Shown: positions 16,945-26,374, counted from the stretch's first letter. The stretch: DNA of 46,224 nucleotides from Haloimpatiens lingqiaonensis (GCF_901447495.1 NZ_CABDWS010000018.1:1-46224), one strand, 5' to 3'. The notes: generated from the letters alone by a model not told the origin. Program-made: numbers and translations.

Positions 16945-18444
16945 ATGGTTGTAATTAAAGAACATAATTTAGATATTTTTAATTTAAAACTAAATATGGA
17001 TGTATTAACTAAAATATCTAGAAGTGCAGCTAATAAATTTTGTATTTTACCGTTTAATATAGAAGATTACAAGGTCTGCGTTTTAGCTTCAAAGGAATTA
17101 AATGAAAGTGCTATAGATTATATTAAATTCATATATAAAATGGATTTAAAAATATATTTAGTAGAGAAAAAACAATTAAGTATGGTGATAGAAAAATATC
17201 ATAAGAAAATAATTCTTCAGGGAGCTATAAAGGAAATTGAGAAAAGTAATGGATTAGATGAGAACATTCAAGGTATTGAAAATTCAAAAGAGGTAGAGAA
17301 TGCTCCAGCGGTTAAAATAGCTAATACTATAATCAATGAAGCTATATCAATGAGAGCTAGTGATATACATATAGAACCATTTCAAGATTATGTTATTGTA
17401 AGATTTAGGATAGATGGAGCATTAATAGTGTATACAGAATTGTCCAAAAGAGTATATAGCTTTTTAGTTTGCAGAATAAAGATTATGGCAAACATGGACA
17501 TATCTAAAAAGTTTATGCCAGCAGATGGAAAAATTTATTATAAGCTTGAGGAAAATAGATATGACCTTAGAGTATCTACTTTACCTACGGTGTATGGTGA
17601 AAAGGTAGTAATAAGAATTTTGCACAAGGAGGGAGGAGAAATTTCACTAGATTCTTTAGGATTTAAAGAGGAAAGTTATAAATTAATAAAAAAATGTATT
17701 GAAAAGCCTAATGGGATGATATTGGTAGTTGGGCCCACGGGAAGTGGAAAAAGTACTACCTTGTATTCTCTTTTAAAGGAGCTAAATCAAAAGCAATACA
17801 ATATTACTACCATAGAAGATCCAGTAGAATACAATATGCCTTTTGTAAATCAAATTAATATAAACAATAAAGTGGGCTTGACTTTTGCACAGGGCTTAAG
17901 AAGTATATTAAGGCAGGATCCAGATGTAATTATGGTAGGAGAAATAAGAGATAGTGAGACTGCAAAAATAGCAGTAAAAGCTGCTATGACAGGACATTTA
18001 GTATTTTCTACACTTCATACCAAGGATTCTTCAGGAACCATACTTAGACTCATGGATATGGGGGTTGAAAATTATTTATTAGCAGATACCTTATTAGCTG
18101 TTATTTCTCAAAGACTTGTAAGAAAGATATGCAATTATTGCAAAGAAAGTTATAAACCCTCTGAGGAAGAGAAAAGAGTTTTGAATTTAAATGAAGAACA
18201 GTTGCTTTTTAGAGGAAAGGGATGTGCTTATTGCAATAACACAGGGTATTCTTCTAGAACTGTACTATATGAAATACTGGTTATAGGTGATAAGGAAAGA
18301 GAATTTATAAGAAATATAAATTCTATAGATGAAAAATCTCATAAGTATAATTTCTATGTAGGAAAATCATTAAAAGAAAGAGCAATTGAATTAGTTAAAA
18401 TGAGCACAACTACCTATGAAGAGATAGTGAAACACATTATATAA
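16945..18444 (+). CDS. pilB: Type IV pilus assembly ATPase PilB (GspE family)
   Basis: The 499-residue hexameric ATPase powers pilus extension from the cytoplasmic side. It has a short N-terminal domain (about 1-110), Walker A GPTGSGKST (about 262-270), the Asp box TIEDPVEY, Walker B DPDVIMVGEIRD (about 324-335), STLHTKDS, and the paired-cysteine zinc site CNYC...CAYC (about 395-429) typical of PilB and absent from PilT. The SD AAGGTGGGG precedes the ATG. It is the first gene of the pilus operon; no retraction ATPase pilT is in the window. Confidence 0.93.
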   Translation: MVVIKEHNLDIFNLKLNMDVLTKISRSAANKFCILPFNIEDYKVCVLASKELNESAIDYIKFIYKMDLKIYLVEKKQLSMVIEKYHKKIILQGAIKEIEKSNGLDENIQGIENSKEVENAPAVKIANTIINEAISMRASDIHIEPFQDYVIVRFRIDGALIVYTELSKRVYSFLVCRIKIMANMDISKKFMPADGKIYYKLEENRYDLRVSTLPTVYGEKVVIRILHKEGGEISLDSLGFKEESYKLIKKCIEKPNGMILVVGPTGSGKSTTLYSLLKELNQKQYNITTIEDPVEYNMPFVNQININNKVGLTFAQGLRSILRQDPDVIMVGEIRDSETAKIAVKAAMTGHLVFSTLHTKDSSGTILRLMDMGVENYLLADTLLAVISQRLVRKICNYCKESYKPSEEEKRVLNLNEEQLLFRGKGCAYCNNTGYSSRTVLYEILVIGDKEREFIRNINSIDEKSHKYNFYVGKSLKERAIELVKMSTTTYEEIVKHII

Positions 18445-18538
18445 AACATAGTGTATAAAAGATAGAGTTAGTAATTCAACTTTATAAGTTATAAAAGAAA
18501 AATGTAAAATTAATATTTATGTGCTGTAGGTGAAAAAG

Positions 18539-19711
18539 ATGAAGAAATATAGTTATAAAGCTTTAGATATAGATAGAAAAATCATTAAAGGGGTATATAA
18601 CAATATTAGTGTAGAGGAAATGGTTAGGGACTTAAACAAAAGAAAATTATTTCTATTAGAATGCAAGGAAGTAAGAGAAGAGAGAATAGGGTTAAAAAGA
18701 AAACTTAATTTAAAAGAGACATTTTTATTTTGTCAGCAAAGTTATTATTTGATAAAATCTGGTATAAGTGTACCTGAATCTTTACGGTTATTAAGTGCTA
18801 GATTCAAGGAACAGTTTCTTAAGAAAAAAACTTGGCAGCTTTTTCAATTGGTTTCCCAAGGAGAAAGTTTATATAGTGCTATGGAAAGCTTAAATGGTAT
18901 ATATCCATCCTTTATGATGTGTATGATCAAAATAGCAGAAGAAAGCGGGAATTTAGAGGGGATATTTTATAAATTGGCAAGGCACTATTACTATTTAGAA
19001 GAACTGAAGAATAAGATTAAAAAATCATTAACCTATCCAATAATAACATTAACGGTTTCATCTATTGCTATAATTTTGCTTAGGATAAAGGCTATACCAA
19101 CTTTTATTAATATGATTGTAGAAATGGGTGGTGTGGTTCCCAAAAGTACCAAAATACTTATATTTTTATTTGACAAAGGAATTATGTTTATGGCCATGGT
19201 TATAATGTCAGTTTTATTATGTTTTAAATTTAATAAAAGTTATAGTCAAAAGATAAAATTTAAAATACCCTTTATTGGAAAATACATTTTAAGATGGGAA
19301 GAGATAAAGTTTGTAAAAAGTTTAAGTATATTGCTAAGTAGCGGTACAAATATAGTAACGGCTTTGAACACTATAATAGAATCCACAGATAATGGGTACA
19401 TAAAAGATAAATATACAGCTGCTTTAGATAAAATAAAGAGGGGAAGCGGTATTTATAAAACATTGGAGTGCATAGATATATTTCAAAGTTTTACTATTTC
19501 CATGCTTTCTATAGGGGAGACTAGTGGAGACATGGAAGAGGCATTAAATAATATAGAAATAATTTTGGAGCAGGAATTTAAATATAAATTAAATAAAATC
19601 TCTGAAATTATAGAGCCAGCGCTGATAGTTTTTATATCCATATTTATAGGAAGTATAATTATTGCTGCTTTAATACCTGTTATAAATATGACATCATCTA
19701 TGAAGCTGTGA
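18539..19711 (+). CDS. pilC: Type IV pilus inner-membrane platform protein PilC (GspF family)
   Basis: The 390-residue protein carries two GspF domains, each with LLSSGTNIV- or LIKSGISVPESLRLL-like helices, and three membrane segments (about 165-185, 212-232 and 365-387). It forms the platform under the pilus that couples to PilB. A GTG at 18530 is in frame but is part of the TAGGTG SD, which is spaced for ATG 18539; the latter is used. Confidence 0.92.
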   Translation: MKKYSYKALDIDRKIIKGVYNNISVEEMVRDLNKRKLFLLECKEVREERIGLKRKLNLKETFLFCQQSYYLIKSGISVPESLRLLSARFKEQFLKKKTWQLFQLVSQGESLYSAMESLNGIYPSFMMCMIKIAEESGNLEGIFYKLARHYYYLEELKNKIKKSLTYPIITLTVSSIAIILLRIKAIPTFINMIVEMGGVVPKSTKILIFLFDKGIMFMAMVIMSVLLCFKFNKSYSQKIKFKIPFIGKYILRWEEIKFVKSLSILLSSGTNIVTALNTIIESTDNGYIKDKYTAALDKIKRGSGIYKTLECIDIFQSFTISMLSIGETSGDMEEALNNIEIILEQEFKYKLNKISEIIEPALIVFISIFIGSIIIAALIPVINMTSSMKL

Positions 19712-19730
19712 CTTAGGAGGGAGTGTTAGG

Positions 19731-20138
19731 GTGAGTAAGTTTGTAAATAAAGGATTTACAATGATAGAGTTGATTATAGTTTTATCTATAATTTCAATAA
19801 TAACTTTAATAGCCACTCCTAATTATTTAAAATATAGGGATTATGTTATTGAAGAGGAGGCTTTAACTGTAGGTAAAGGAATATATTTAAGTGCTGTGGA
19901 CTGTTATTTTATTAATAAAAAAAGTGATTTGAAATCTATAAAGGAATTTATCCAGAAGGATTTAGGGAGTTCTGTAATTAGCGTGAGTAATGAGGGATCA
20001 GCAAAAGAAAGTTATTTGGAAGTTAAATACAATTACAATGGAAAAGAATATAAATGTTTAATGGATTTAGAAAAAAATATATGTGAGATATTCTATTTAA
20101 ATAGTAAAAGTGAAAGTCTAATTTATAAAAATTACTAA
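19731..20138 (+). CDS. Type IV prepilin, likely structural pilin
   Basis: The 135-residue protein has a class III leader KFVNKG followed by FTMIELIIVLSIISIITLIA: Gly at -1, Phe at +1, Glu at +5 and a long hydrophobic helix. This is the canonical prepilin site for PilD cleavage and methylation. The small globular part has two cysteines in its last third (KCLMD, ICEIF). Being first after pilC and having the best leader, it could be the major subunit, which is inference. The start is GTG 19731 with AGGAGG upstream. Confidence 0.85.
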   Translation: MSKFVNKGFTMIELIIVLSIISIITLIATPNYLKYRDYVIEEEALTVGKGIYLSAVDCYFINKKSDLKSIKEFIQKDLGSSVISVSNEGSAKESYLEVKYNYNGKEYKCLMDLEKNICEIFYLNSKSESLIYKNY

Positions 20139-20257
20139 GGGGTTGTTGCACCAGCCACAAATACTATGATATCTTGTATTAGATTTAAAGCCACAAAACA
20201 ATATATTGTATGTAAATTCATTAATGCAACGGCCTTATTACTTGGGGTGAAAGATAT

Positions 20258-20695
20258 ATGAAAAAAGCATATACACTGATAGAAATTATAATAGTAATGG
20301 CCTTAATTACAGGGATTTCTTGTGGAATGGTATTTGCTTATAGAAACTTTAAAAAATTAAAACAAGATGTAGAAGTAAATTTCTGTGTACACAATGTAGT
20401 ATTATTTATAAATAAATGTAAAAGTTATTGTAAAGGTCATGAACAGTCAGGGACAATAGAAAAACTTCAAAATGGATCGGGTTTTGTGTTTAAACATAAT
20501 TCCCTAAAAATAGATACATTAATAGTACCTTCTGGTATAGAAGTGGAAAGTATGAATAGTACGTTAGAAAAGATAGAAATAGATAGATTAGGTTTTACCA
20601 GCAGTGCATGTACTATAAAAATTAATACCAATTCGGGAAAAAAAAGAGTGACAATTCAAGTAGGTTCAGGCTATGCCAGTGTAAAGGTGGAGTAA
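20258..20695 (+). CDS. Prepilin-like protein with Ala at -1
   Basis: The 145-residue protein begins MKKAYTLIEIIIVMALITG. The hydrophobic N helix with Glu at +5 marks a type IV pilin-like protein, but -1 is Ala, not Gly. The C-terminal half is beta-rich (IEIDRLGFTSSACTIKINT), as in GspH/FimT-type minor pilins. It is separated from the previous pilin by about 120 bp and abuts the next gene by 1 bp. Confidence 0.78.
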   Translation: MKKAYTLIEIIIVMALITGISCGMVFAYRNFKKLKQDVEVNFCVHNVVLFINKCKSYCKGHEQSGTIEKLQNGSGFVFKHNSLKIDTLIVPSGIEVESMNSTLEKIEIDRLGFTSSACTIKINTNSGKKRVTIQVGSGYASVKVE

Positions 20696-20696
20696 A

Positions 20697-21158
20697 ATGA
20701 TTAAAAAAAGAAGGGGTTTTGGTTTTGTAGAAGTTTTATGCAGTGCAGTGATATTTTTTATGGTAATTGCATCCGTATTTAGACTTAAAATATTTATTAA
20801 TAAAATAAACCATAGGCAAGAAAATATACAGAGGTATTGTTGTTTTCTATCAGGGTTAAAGTACAATTTGTTGAAAAATACTACCTATGAACAAATAAAA
20901 TTCCTTAAGGAAAATAATAAATTAAATATTTCAAAAGATAAAATAGATGTGGATATGCTTGGTAATGGGGATTTTAATAAGAACTTTAATGAGATTTTCA
21001 ATGAAACCATTAGTGTAGATGATTATCCTAGGGTAAAGGTGGAAATAGAGGATTTTAGAAGTGAAAAGGTATTTAAAATAAAATTAAAGGTATTTTTTTT
21101 AGTAAACAATAAAATTGAAAATATTAGTACAGAATTTTTGAAGGGGAATTATCAATGA
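20697..21158 (+). CDS. Minor prepilin-like protein (PilV/GspI-like)
   Basis: The 153-residue protein begins MIKKRRGFGFVEVLCSAVIFFMV: Gly at -1, Phe at +1, Glu at +5 and a hydrophobic helix. Size and the FVEVLCSAVIF stretch resemble PilV/GspI minor pilins, which form the pilus tip complex. The stop codon overlaps the next start by 4 bp, so the minor pilins are translationally coupled. Confidence 0.75.
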   Translation: MIKKRRGFGFVEVLCSAVIFFMVIASVFRLKIFINKINHRQENIQRYCCFLSGLKYNLLKNTTYEQIKFLKENNKLNISKDKIDVDMLGNGDFNKNFNEIFNETISVDDYPRVKVEIEDFRSEKVFKIKLKVFFLVNNKIENISTEFLKGNYQ

Positions 21159-21601
21159 AGAAAAAAGCTTTTACACTTATAGAATTAGTAATAGCTGTGA
21201 GTATTGCATCTATATTATTTTCATTAGAAATTAGGGTTTTAGCAAGAGAAATAAGAAGTTTTTCTAGAAATCTTCAATGTACAGTTAATTATTCATCTAT
21301 AAATGAAGGAATTAATTTTATACATAAAGTATTACATGGTAAATCAGATATTCAAGTGCAGGATAATACAATTAAAGTAGTAGACAATAAGAAAAATAAA
21401 ATAAAAACCATTAAATTAGAAAAAGGTGTATTAAAGATAGAGTATGAAGATGTAAATTACCATTCTGGTAAAAAGACTTTCAATACAATATGCAAAGATG
21501 TTAAGAATTTTAATGTATATAAAAATGCCAAAGTTTTGTTTGTGAAAATTCAAGATATTACAGGAAAGGAGTGTTCAAGATTTATACCATTAGAAAACTA
21601 A
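21155..21601 (+). CDS. Minor prepilin-like protein (PilW/GspJ-like)
   Basis: The 148-residue protein begins MKKKAFTLIELVIAVSIASI, a pilin N terminus with Ala at -1 and Glu at +5. It has a beta-rich remainder (YEDVNYHSGKKTFNTICKDVKNF) reminiscent of PilW/GspJ. It overlaps its upstream neighbour by 4 bp and the next gene by 31 bp. Confidence 0.75.
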   Translation: MKKKAFTLIELVIAVSIASILFSLEIRVLAREIRSFSRNLQCTVNYSSINEGINFIHKVLHGKSDIQVQDNTIKVVDNKKNKIKTIKLEKGVLKIEYEDVNYHSGKKTFNTICKDVKNFNVYKNAKVLFVKIQDITGKECSRFIPLEN

Positions 21602-22080
21602 AGAAAAAGGGATATATATTTATTTATACTATATTTGCAGTATTAATTCTTATTACATTAGTGAACTATAGTTTATTATTGAACACTTCCACTATAACTG
21701 TAAATAATTATATTAAAGAATATCAGCTTAAAAGTGATATAAAAGAAGATAGCAAAGAAGTGTTATTGAGTGAAATATACAATTCCATTAATTTGAATGT
21801 TCAACCTTTAAGTTGTGAGGGAGTAAAAGAATATTTGGTAGAGGAATTAAATAACAATGTTATACAAGAAGGAGCATCTAAATTAAATGATAATTTTATC
21901 TGTGAAAAATCATTTATAGAATATGTAGAGCCAGATAAGGAATATGAATTTTTGGAGGCAGGAGTATATTTTCAAATAGTTACCATATTTTCGAAAGCAT
22001 ATAGGATAAGGGAAATATATAAGTGTACTATAGAGAAAGAAAATATTAAATTCACATATGTATTACTAAGTAAATATTAA
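21571..22080 (+). CDS. PilX/GspK-like small membrane protein of the pilus operon
   Basis: The 169-residue protein has a basic start (RKLKKKG) then YIFIYTIFAVLILITLVNYSLLL, a hydrophobic helix preceded by Gly but with no Glu at +5, as in GspK/PilX pseudopilins that cap the fibre. The start is uncertain: GTG 21571 follows directly on AAAGGA inside the previous gene, and no better start is seen downstream. Repeat copy C follows the stop. Confidence 0.68.
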   Translation: MFKIYTIRKLKKKGYIFIYTIFAVLILITLVNYSLLLNTSTITVNNYIKEYQLKSDIKEDSKEVLLSEIYNSINLNVQPLSCEGVKEYLVEELNNNVIQEGASKLNDNFICEKSFIEYVEPDKEYEFLEAGVYFQIVTIFSKAYRIREIYKCTIEKENIKFTYVLLSKY

Positions 22081-22143
22081 TTTTATTTTTCTGAATTATT
22101 TTCTAATGAGAAACAGTTTTAAATGCTATTTGAAAATTAATGT

Positions 22144-22277
22144 TTTATTCGATGACTACCTGCCGTTATCTCCCACTTCTAACAAAGTGGGAGATAACGG
22201 CAGCTACGTCCCTGGATAACGATCTCTAACCTTCAGTTGGAGCAAAAACTCCATCTGCAGCTAAGAGCTCTGTTTAT
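22144..22277 (+). repeat. Two-hairpin interspersed repeat, copy C
   Basis: This 134-bp copy is bounded by TTTAT at 22144-22148 and 22273-22277. Its first hairpin is fully paired: left arm CTGCCGTTATCTCCCACTT and right arm AAGTGGGAGATAACGGCAG around CTAACA. It lies within the pilus operon, ending 26 bases before the next start codon, and is read in the same direction as the genes. Confidence 0.88.
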
Positions 22278-22302
22278 AGAAATATAATGAGGAGGTTTTT
22301 AT

Positions 22303-23034
22303 TTGATTAAAAAAAATACAATAATTAAAATAGAGGATAGGGATACTTTTTTATGGAACAAAAATAATTTTGAAAGCATTAAAAACGTAAATGTAGATTT
22401 AAAAAATAGAAATTTATATTTAATAGTAGAAGGAGAAAGAGTTTATATTAAACTTTTGAATCTTCCTAAGGTATCAAAGGATAAATTGTACAAAATGATA
22501 GAGTATCAGTTAAAGTACTATTTCACAGATATGGAGGATATTCTATTTGACTATTATATATGTAAAAAGCTAAAAAAGTCTTATGAAATAATGGTCTTTT
22601 GTATTAATTCTAGAAAAATCAATAATTTGCATGGATTATTAGAAAAGGGAACTAAATTGAAATTAGTGAATTTAATTCAATTTGTTATTTTAAATTATGT
22701 AAAAAATTATGTGGATGATAAGGAATATACATTGCTATTTGAAAATAATAGAAATGTATATATAATGGCTATAAAAAATGATATTTTGGTAGATAATTCT
22801 ATGATTAGAGATTTTACTGGGGATTTTCAGGAGTTTTTTCTGGAGTTTAGCCCTATAATAGAAAATCAATTGATGGATATAGAGAACAATAAAGTTTATG
22901 TATTGTGGTTTGAATATGAGGATATATTAAAGGAACTAGAAAGAAAATATAAATTAGTTATATTGGATTATAAGGAAAAGAATATAATAGAAAACTTTAC
23001 AAAAGATTGGAAGTATAGAATGTGTATAAAGTAA
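22303..23034 (+). CDS. PilM/GspL-like cytoplasmic protein of the pilus operon
   Basis: The 243-residue protein has no signal peptide or membrane segment. VYIKLLNLPKVSKDKLYKMI followed by YQLKYYF resembles the start of PilM/GspL/ComGB-neighbour proteins that contact PilN. It is shorter than classical PilM (about 350 residues), and I cannot see a clear actin-like nucleotide site, so the assignment rests mostly on position before PilN- and PilO-like genes. The start is TTG 22303 after GGAGG, just behind repeat copy C. Confidence 0.6.
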   Translation: MIKKNTIIKIEDRDTFLWNKNNFESIKNVNVDLKNRNLYLIVEGERVYIKLLNLPKVSKDKLYKMIEYQLKYYFTDMEDILFDYYICKKLKKSYEIMVFCINSRKINNLHGLLEKGTKLKLVNLIQFVILNYVKNYVDDKEYTLLFENNRNVYIMAIKNDILVDNSMIRDFTGDFQEFFLEFSPIIENQLMDIENNKVYVLWFEYEDILKELERKYKLVILDYKEKNIIENFTKDWKYRMCIK

Positions 23035-23543
23035 ATTTTTTACCTAGGGAATATAAAGAAAAAAATAGAAATGAAATTTTTAATAAAATTATAATTATAT
23101 TTACCATAATTAATATAATGATGATAATAAATGCTCTTTTCTATAAAGAGAAAGTTCAAAAGATCTCTAAGGAAATTAAAATATGTGAGGAAAATATGGA
23201 TAAATATAATTACAGTAGTAAAAACATCAGTAAATATAGTAATGAAGATGATAGCAAAAATAATAGCAAGGATAGTATTAAATATAATAGCAATGATAAA
23301 GCAAGTATAGAATCTATAAATAATTTTATAGATTTATATAATTTTTCTAAAAGTAGTATTAGTTTTAATAGTATAAATGTAAATGAAAAAGAAATCCAGT
23401 TTAATGCAAACGCTAGTGGTATAAGTAGTTATATAAATTACTTAGAAAAAATGGAAAAGGAAAATAAATACCAGATTAAAGATTTTAGCAATTCAAAGAA
23501 AGAAGAAAATATAGGTTTTAGTGTAAAAATGGAAGTGAAGTAA
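23022..23543 (+). CDS. PilN-like membrane protein
   Basis: The 173-residue protein begins with VNFLPREYKEK, the short cytoplasmic motif of PilN that docks into PilM, then one membrane helix (about 23-42), a coiled coil and a low-complexity Ser/Asn/Lys linker (about 63-95), and a small periplasm-facing-type domain. The GTG start lies inside the previous gene (13-bp overlap), showing coupling to the PilM-like protein, its expected partner. Confidence 0.7.
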   Translation: MYKVNFLPREYKEKNRNEIFNKIIIIFTIINIMMIINALFYKEKVQKISKEIKICEENMDKYNYSSKNISKYSNEDDSKNNSKDSIKYNSNDKASIESINNFIDLYNFSKSSISFNSINVNEKEIQFNANASGISSYINYLEKMEKENKYQIKDFSNSKKEENIGFSVKMEVK

Positions 23544-23980
23544 TGAATAGAAAAAAATTTTTAACTATAATAATTGTTATTACTATGTCTACAGTATTAG
23601 TATTGTATAATTATTTTTTACATAGGGAGTTGAGTATAAAAGGCAAGGATTTGAAAGGAGTTAAACAGCGCACACAATTGTGGCAGTACAAAAATAAAGT
23701 AAATATAAAGGAAAATAAAGAACAAAATAAAAATAAGTATAGCCATGTACTAAAAGAAATACATAGTTTAAAATTATTGGAGATAAATGAAATGTCATTA
23801 GAAGAAGTTAATGGCAGTAAATGTGCAAAGTTACAGCTATGTTATACCAAAACTTTAGAGGAGTTTGCTAATGATATTAATATTAAAAAATTCTTTTTAA
23901 AAAATAAAAATTTTAAAATTAAAAGTGTTATTTTTAAAGAAAATAAGGTAATAATAAATATGGAATGTATTGTGCTTTAA
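23543..23980 (+). CDS. PilO-like small membrane protein
   Basis: The 145-residue protein has a basic start and one membrane helix (about 6-26), then a charged coiled-coil stretch and a small alpha/beta domain (KLLEINEMSLEEVNGSKCAKLQL). PilO has this architecture and follows pilN. Sequence motifs for PilO are weak, so the call is by architecture and position. It overlaps the PilN-like gene by one base and is the last gene of the pilus operon. Confidence 0.6.
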   Translation: MNRKKFLTIIIVITMSTVLVLYNYFLHRELSIKGKDLKGVKQRTQLWQYKNKVNIKENKEQNKNKYSHVLKEIHSLKLLEINEMSLEEVNGSKCAKLQLCYTKTLEEFANDINIKKFFLKNKNFKIKSVIFKENKVIINMECIVL

Positions 23981-24170
23981 AAAGTACTATGAATATTTAA
24001 CGTTGGGTATATTTAACAAGAAACTTTCACTTCAATGAAGTATGTGAAGGTAGTTCACAACTGCATTATAAAGAAATATTTGCAAATATTGATTAGTTTT
24101 GATAAAATATCATTGTTCAACATATGAAGTTGCATTGAGTATGCATATGATGGATATAGATACAATATAA

Positions 24171-24200
24171 TTGTATTGATTGCCTATTAAAGGTTATAAT
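24171..24200 (+). promoter_or_regulatory. Likely sigma-A promoter of efp
   Basis: TTGTAT (24171-24176) and TATAAT (24195-24200) are 18 bp apart, 38 bases before the efp start. The rest of the gap from 23981 is AT-rich with small inverted repeats and no gene. Confidence 0.55.
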
Positions 24201-24237
24201 AATAAATGAAATTTATTTTTTTTTGGAGGGATACCGA

Positions 24238-24795
24238 ATGATTTCAGCAGGAGATTTAAGAAAAGGAACAACTTTTGAATTTGATGGACAAGTTTTTACA
24301 GTAGTAGATTTCTTACATGTAAAACCAGGTAAAGGAGCTGCTTTCGTTAGAACTAAAATAAAAAATGTTATATCTGGCGGAGTAGTAGAAAGAACATTTA
24401 ACCCAACTGAAAAATTACAAGAAGCTGTTATAGAAAGAAAAGAAATGCAATACTTATACTCTGATGGAGAATTATATTACTTCATGGATCAAGAAACTTA
24501 TGAGCAAATTCCTTTAAACTATGAAAAAGTAGAAGATGCAATAAAATTCTTAAAGGAAAATATGTTTGCAGTTATAAAATTCTTTAAAGGAGAAGCTTTC
24601 TCAGTAGAAGCTCCAAACTTTGTAGAACTTCAAGTAGTTGAAACAGAACCAAGTGTTAAAGGTAATACAGCTACTAACGTTACAAAAGCAGCTAAAATGG
24701 AAACAGGAGCAATGATTCAAGTTCCTTTATTTGTAGAAGAAGGACAAATGGTAAGAATAGATACAAGAACTGGAGAATATATGGAAAGAGTTTAG
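24238..24795 (+). CDS. efp: Elongation factor P
   Basis: The 185-residue protein has three beta-barrel domains and rescues ribosomes stalled on proline stretches. The domain I tip reads [13 protein letters not shown], with Lys32 at the position that is modified in other bacteria; no modification enzyme is in the window. [15 protein letters not shown] and the C-terminal [14 protein letters not shown] are EF-P signatures. The frame extends to 24223, but that TTG precedes the GGAGGG SD, so ATG 24238 is the start. Confidence 0.96.
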   Translation: MISAGDLRKGTTFEFDGQVFTVVDFLHVKPGKGAAFVRTKIKNVISGGVVERTFNPTEKLQEAVIERKEMQYLYSDGELYYFMDQETYEQIPLNYEKVEDAIKFLKENMFAVIKFFKGEAFSVEAPNFVELQVVETEPSVKGNTATNVTKAAKMETGAMIQVPLFVEEGQMVRIDTRTGEYMERV

Positions 24796-24839
24796 GTTAT
24801 ACTAATTATAACTTAAATTGTTTATAAGGATGTGGTTAT

Positions 24840-25250
24840 ATGAATTCGGTTAAGCAAAAAGTATCCTATCTTAAGGGATATATAGATGGATTGCACATAG
24901 ATTCGGAAACAAAAGAAGGAAAAGTAATTAAAGAAATGGTAGATATATTAGAATGCATGGCAGATGAAATTTGTTCTCTTAAGAATTCTAATGGTGAAAT
25001 AAAAGAATACATAGAGCAGATTGATAATGACTTAATAAATGTTGAAGATGAAATATATGGGTTAAGTGAAGAGATTATTGATGAAGGCTGTGAATACAAT
25101 GATGAAGACTTTGAAGAAATAAAATGTCCTAGTTGTAGTGAGTCCATATTCATTGACAAAACACTATTCCAAAGTAACGAACATTTAGAATGTCCTAATT
25201 GCAGATATAATATGGTTTTATGTTGCAAGGAAAAAGAAAAAACTGAATAA
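24840..25250 (+). CDS. Clostridial CD1247-type protein with C-terminal zinc ribbon
   Basis: The 136-residue protein has an N-terminal helical part (KQKVSYLKGYIDGLHID, KVIKEMVDILECMADEI), an acidic middle and a zinc ribbon CPSC...CPNC at about residues 98-121. It resembles small clostridial proteins named after C. difficile CD1247, which have no known function. It lies between efp and the spoIIIA operon and is followed by a terminator. A nucleic-acid-binding or adaptor role is possible but unproven. Confidence 0.72.
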   Translation: MNSVKQKVSYLKGYIDGLHIDSETKEGKVIKEMVDILECMADEICSLKNSNGEIKEYIEQIDNDLINVEDEIYGLSEEIIDEGCEYNDEDFEEIKCPSCSESIFIDKTLFQSNEHLECPNCRYNMVLCCKEKEKTE

Positions 25251-25275
25251 AATGTAACCAAAGCATTGATAAAAT

Positions 25276-25308
25276 GAGAGTATACACTAGTGGTATGCTC
25301 TTTTTTTA
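25276..25308 (+). terminator. Intrinsic terminator before the spoIIIA operon
   Basis: GAGAGTATAC (25276-25285) pairs with GTATGCTCTT (25293-25302) over 10 bp with two wobbles, followed by TTTTTT. Confidence 0.8.
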
Positions 25309-25468
25309 TGCCTTAAAATATAATATTTTAAATTGTAAAAGTAATATCTCAAAATAATTAATTTTTAATAGGATCTTTTGTATTTTCTTATTTGTAAATA
25401 TTTCAAAAATTAAGTAATAAATTAGATAGATAATAAATAGAAATTAATTAAGAGAGGAGGAAATGTTG

Positions 25469-26374
25469 ATGTACTTATATGGTTTAGAAAAATTCTTAAA
25501 TGAAGCTTTAATTAAACTAATACAAAACACAGAAGAATTGGACAAACTTCAGGAAATACGAATAAGACTTGGAAAACCTATAATTTTGGGGATAAATAAC
25601 AAAGAAATTTTAAAGAATTATATTCCTAAGGAAGAGGAACTTAAAAGTATTATTCAAAGATTTAGTAGTTATTCATTATATGCCTTTGATGAAGAAATAA
25701 GACAAGGATATATTACCATAAGGGGCGGACATAGAATTGGCATATGTGGCAGCTGTGTGGTGGAAAAGGACAAAATAAAAACCATAAAAAATATAAGCTC
25801 CATAAATATTAGAATTTGTAGGCAAATAATAGGTTGTGCAAACAAGGTAATGCCTTTTTTAATTGAAAATGGAGAGCCTATGAATACTATAATAATTTCA
25901 CCGCCTAAATGTGGCAAAACCACTTTGATAAGAGATATAACAAGAAATATATCTAATGGAATGGATGGGCGTATAAATGGCAAAAAAGTTTCTGTAATAG
26001 ATGAGAGAAGTGAAATAGCCGGATGCTATCTAGGGGTGCCGCAAATGGATGTAGGAATAAGAACCGATGTTTTGGATAGTTGTCCTAAAAGCTACGGTAT
26101 ATCCATGGCCATAAGAAGTATGGGGCCTGAAGTTATAGTTTGTGATGAAATAGGAACTTATAGGGACATGGAAAATATAATACTTGCACTAAATTCTGGA
26201 GTAAAGGTTATCACAACTATACATGGATACGATGAAAACGATCTTTATAGAAGAGCTGTGTTTAAGGAAATAATAGATAATAAGGTATTCTCTAGAGCCA
26301 TTATACTCAGTAACACTAAAGGAGTTGGCACTGTTGAATATGTATATGATTTTAATAAAGGAAGTAAAGTTTAG
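25469..26374 (+). CDS. spoIIIAA: Stage III sporulation protein AA (secretion-type ATPase)
   Basis: The 301-residue protein is a GspE-like ATPase of the SpoIIIA-SpoIIQ channel that links mother cell and forespore. Walker A SPPKCGKTTLIRDITR (about 143-158), VIDERSEIAG, and VIVCDEIGTYRDMENI (Walker B region) are present. ATG 25463 is only two bases from GAGGAGG (25454-25460); ATG 25469 is eight bases away and is preferred. The 150-bp gap upstream should hold a sigma-E promoter; I could not pick one with confidence. Confidence 0.95.
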   Translation: MYLYGLEKFLNEALIKLIQNTEELDKLQEIRIRLGKPIILGINNKEILKNYIPKEEELKSIIQRFSSYSLYAFDEEIRQGYITIRGGHRIGICGSCVVEKDKIKTIKNISSINIRICRQIIGCANKVMPFLIENGEPMNTIIISPPKCGKTTLIRDITRNISNGMDGRINGKKVSVIDERSEIAGCYLGVPQMDVGIRTDVLDSCPKSYGISMAIRSMGPEVIVCDEIGTYRDMENIILALNSGVKVITTIHGYDENDLYRRAVFKEIIDNKVFSRAIILSNTKGVGTVEYVYDFNKGSKV

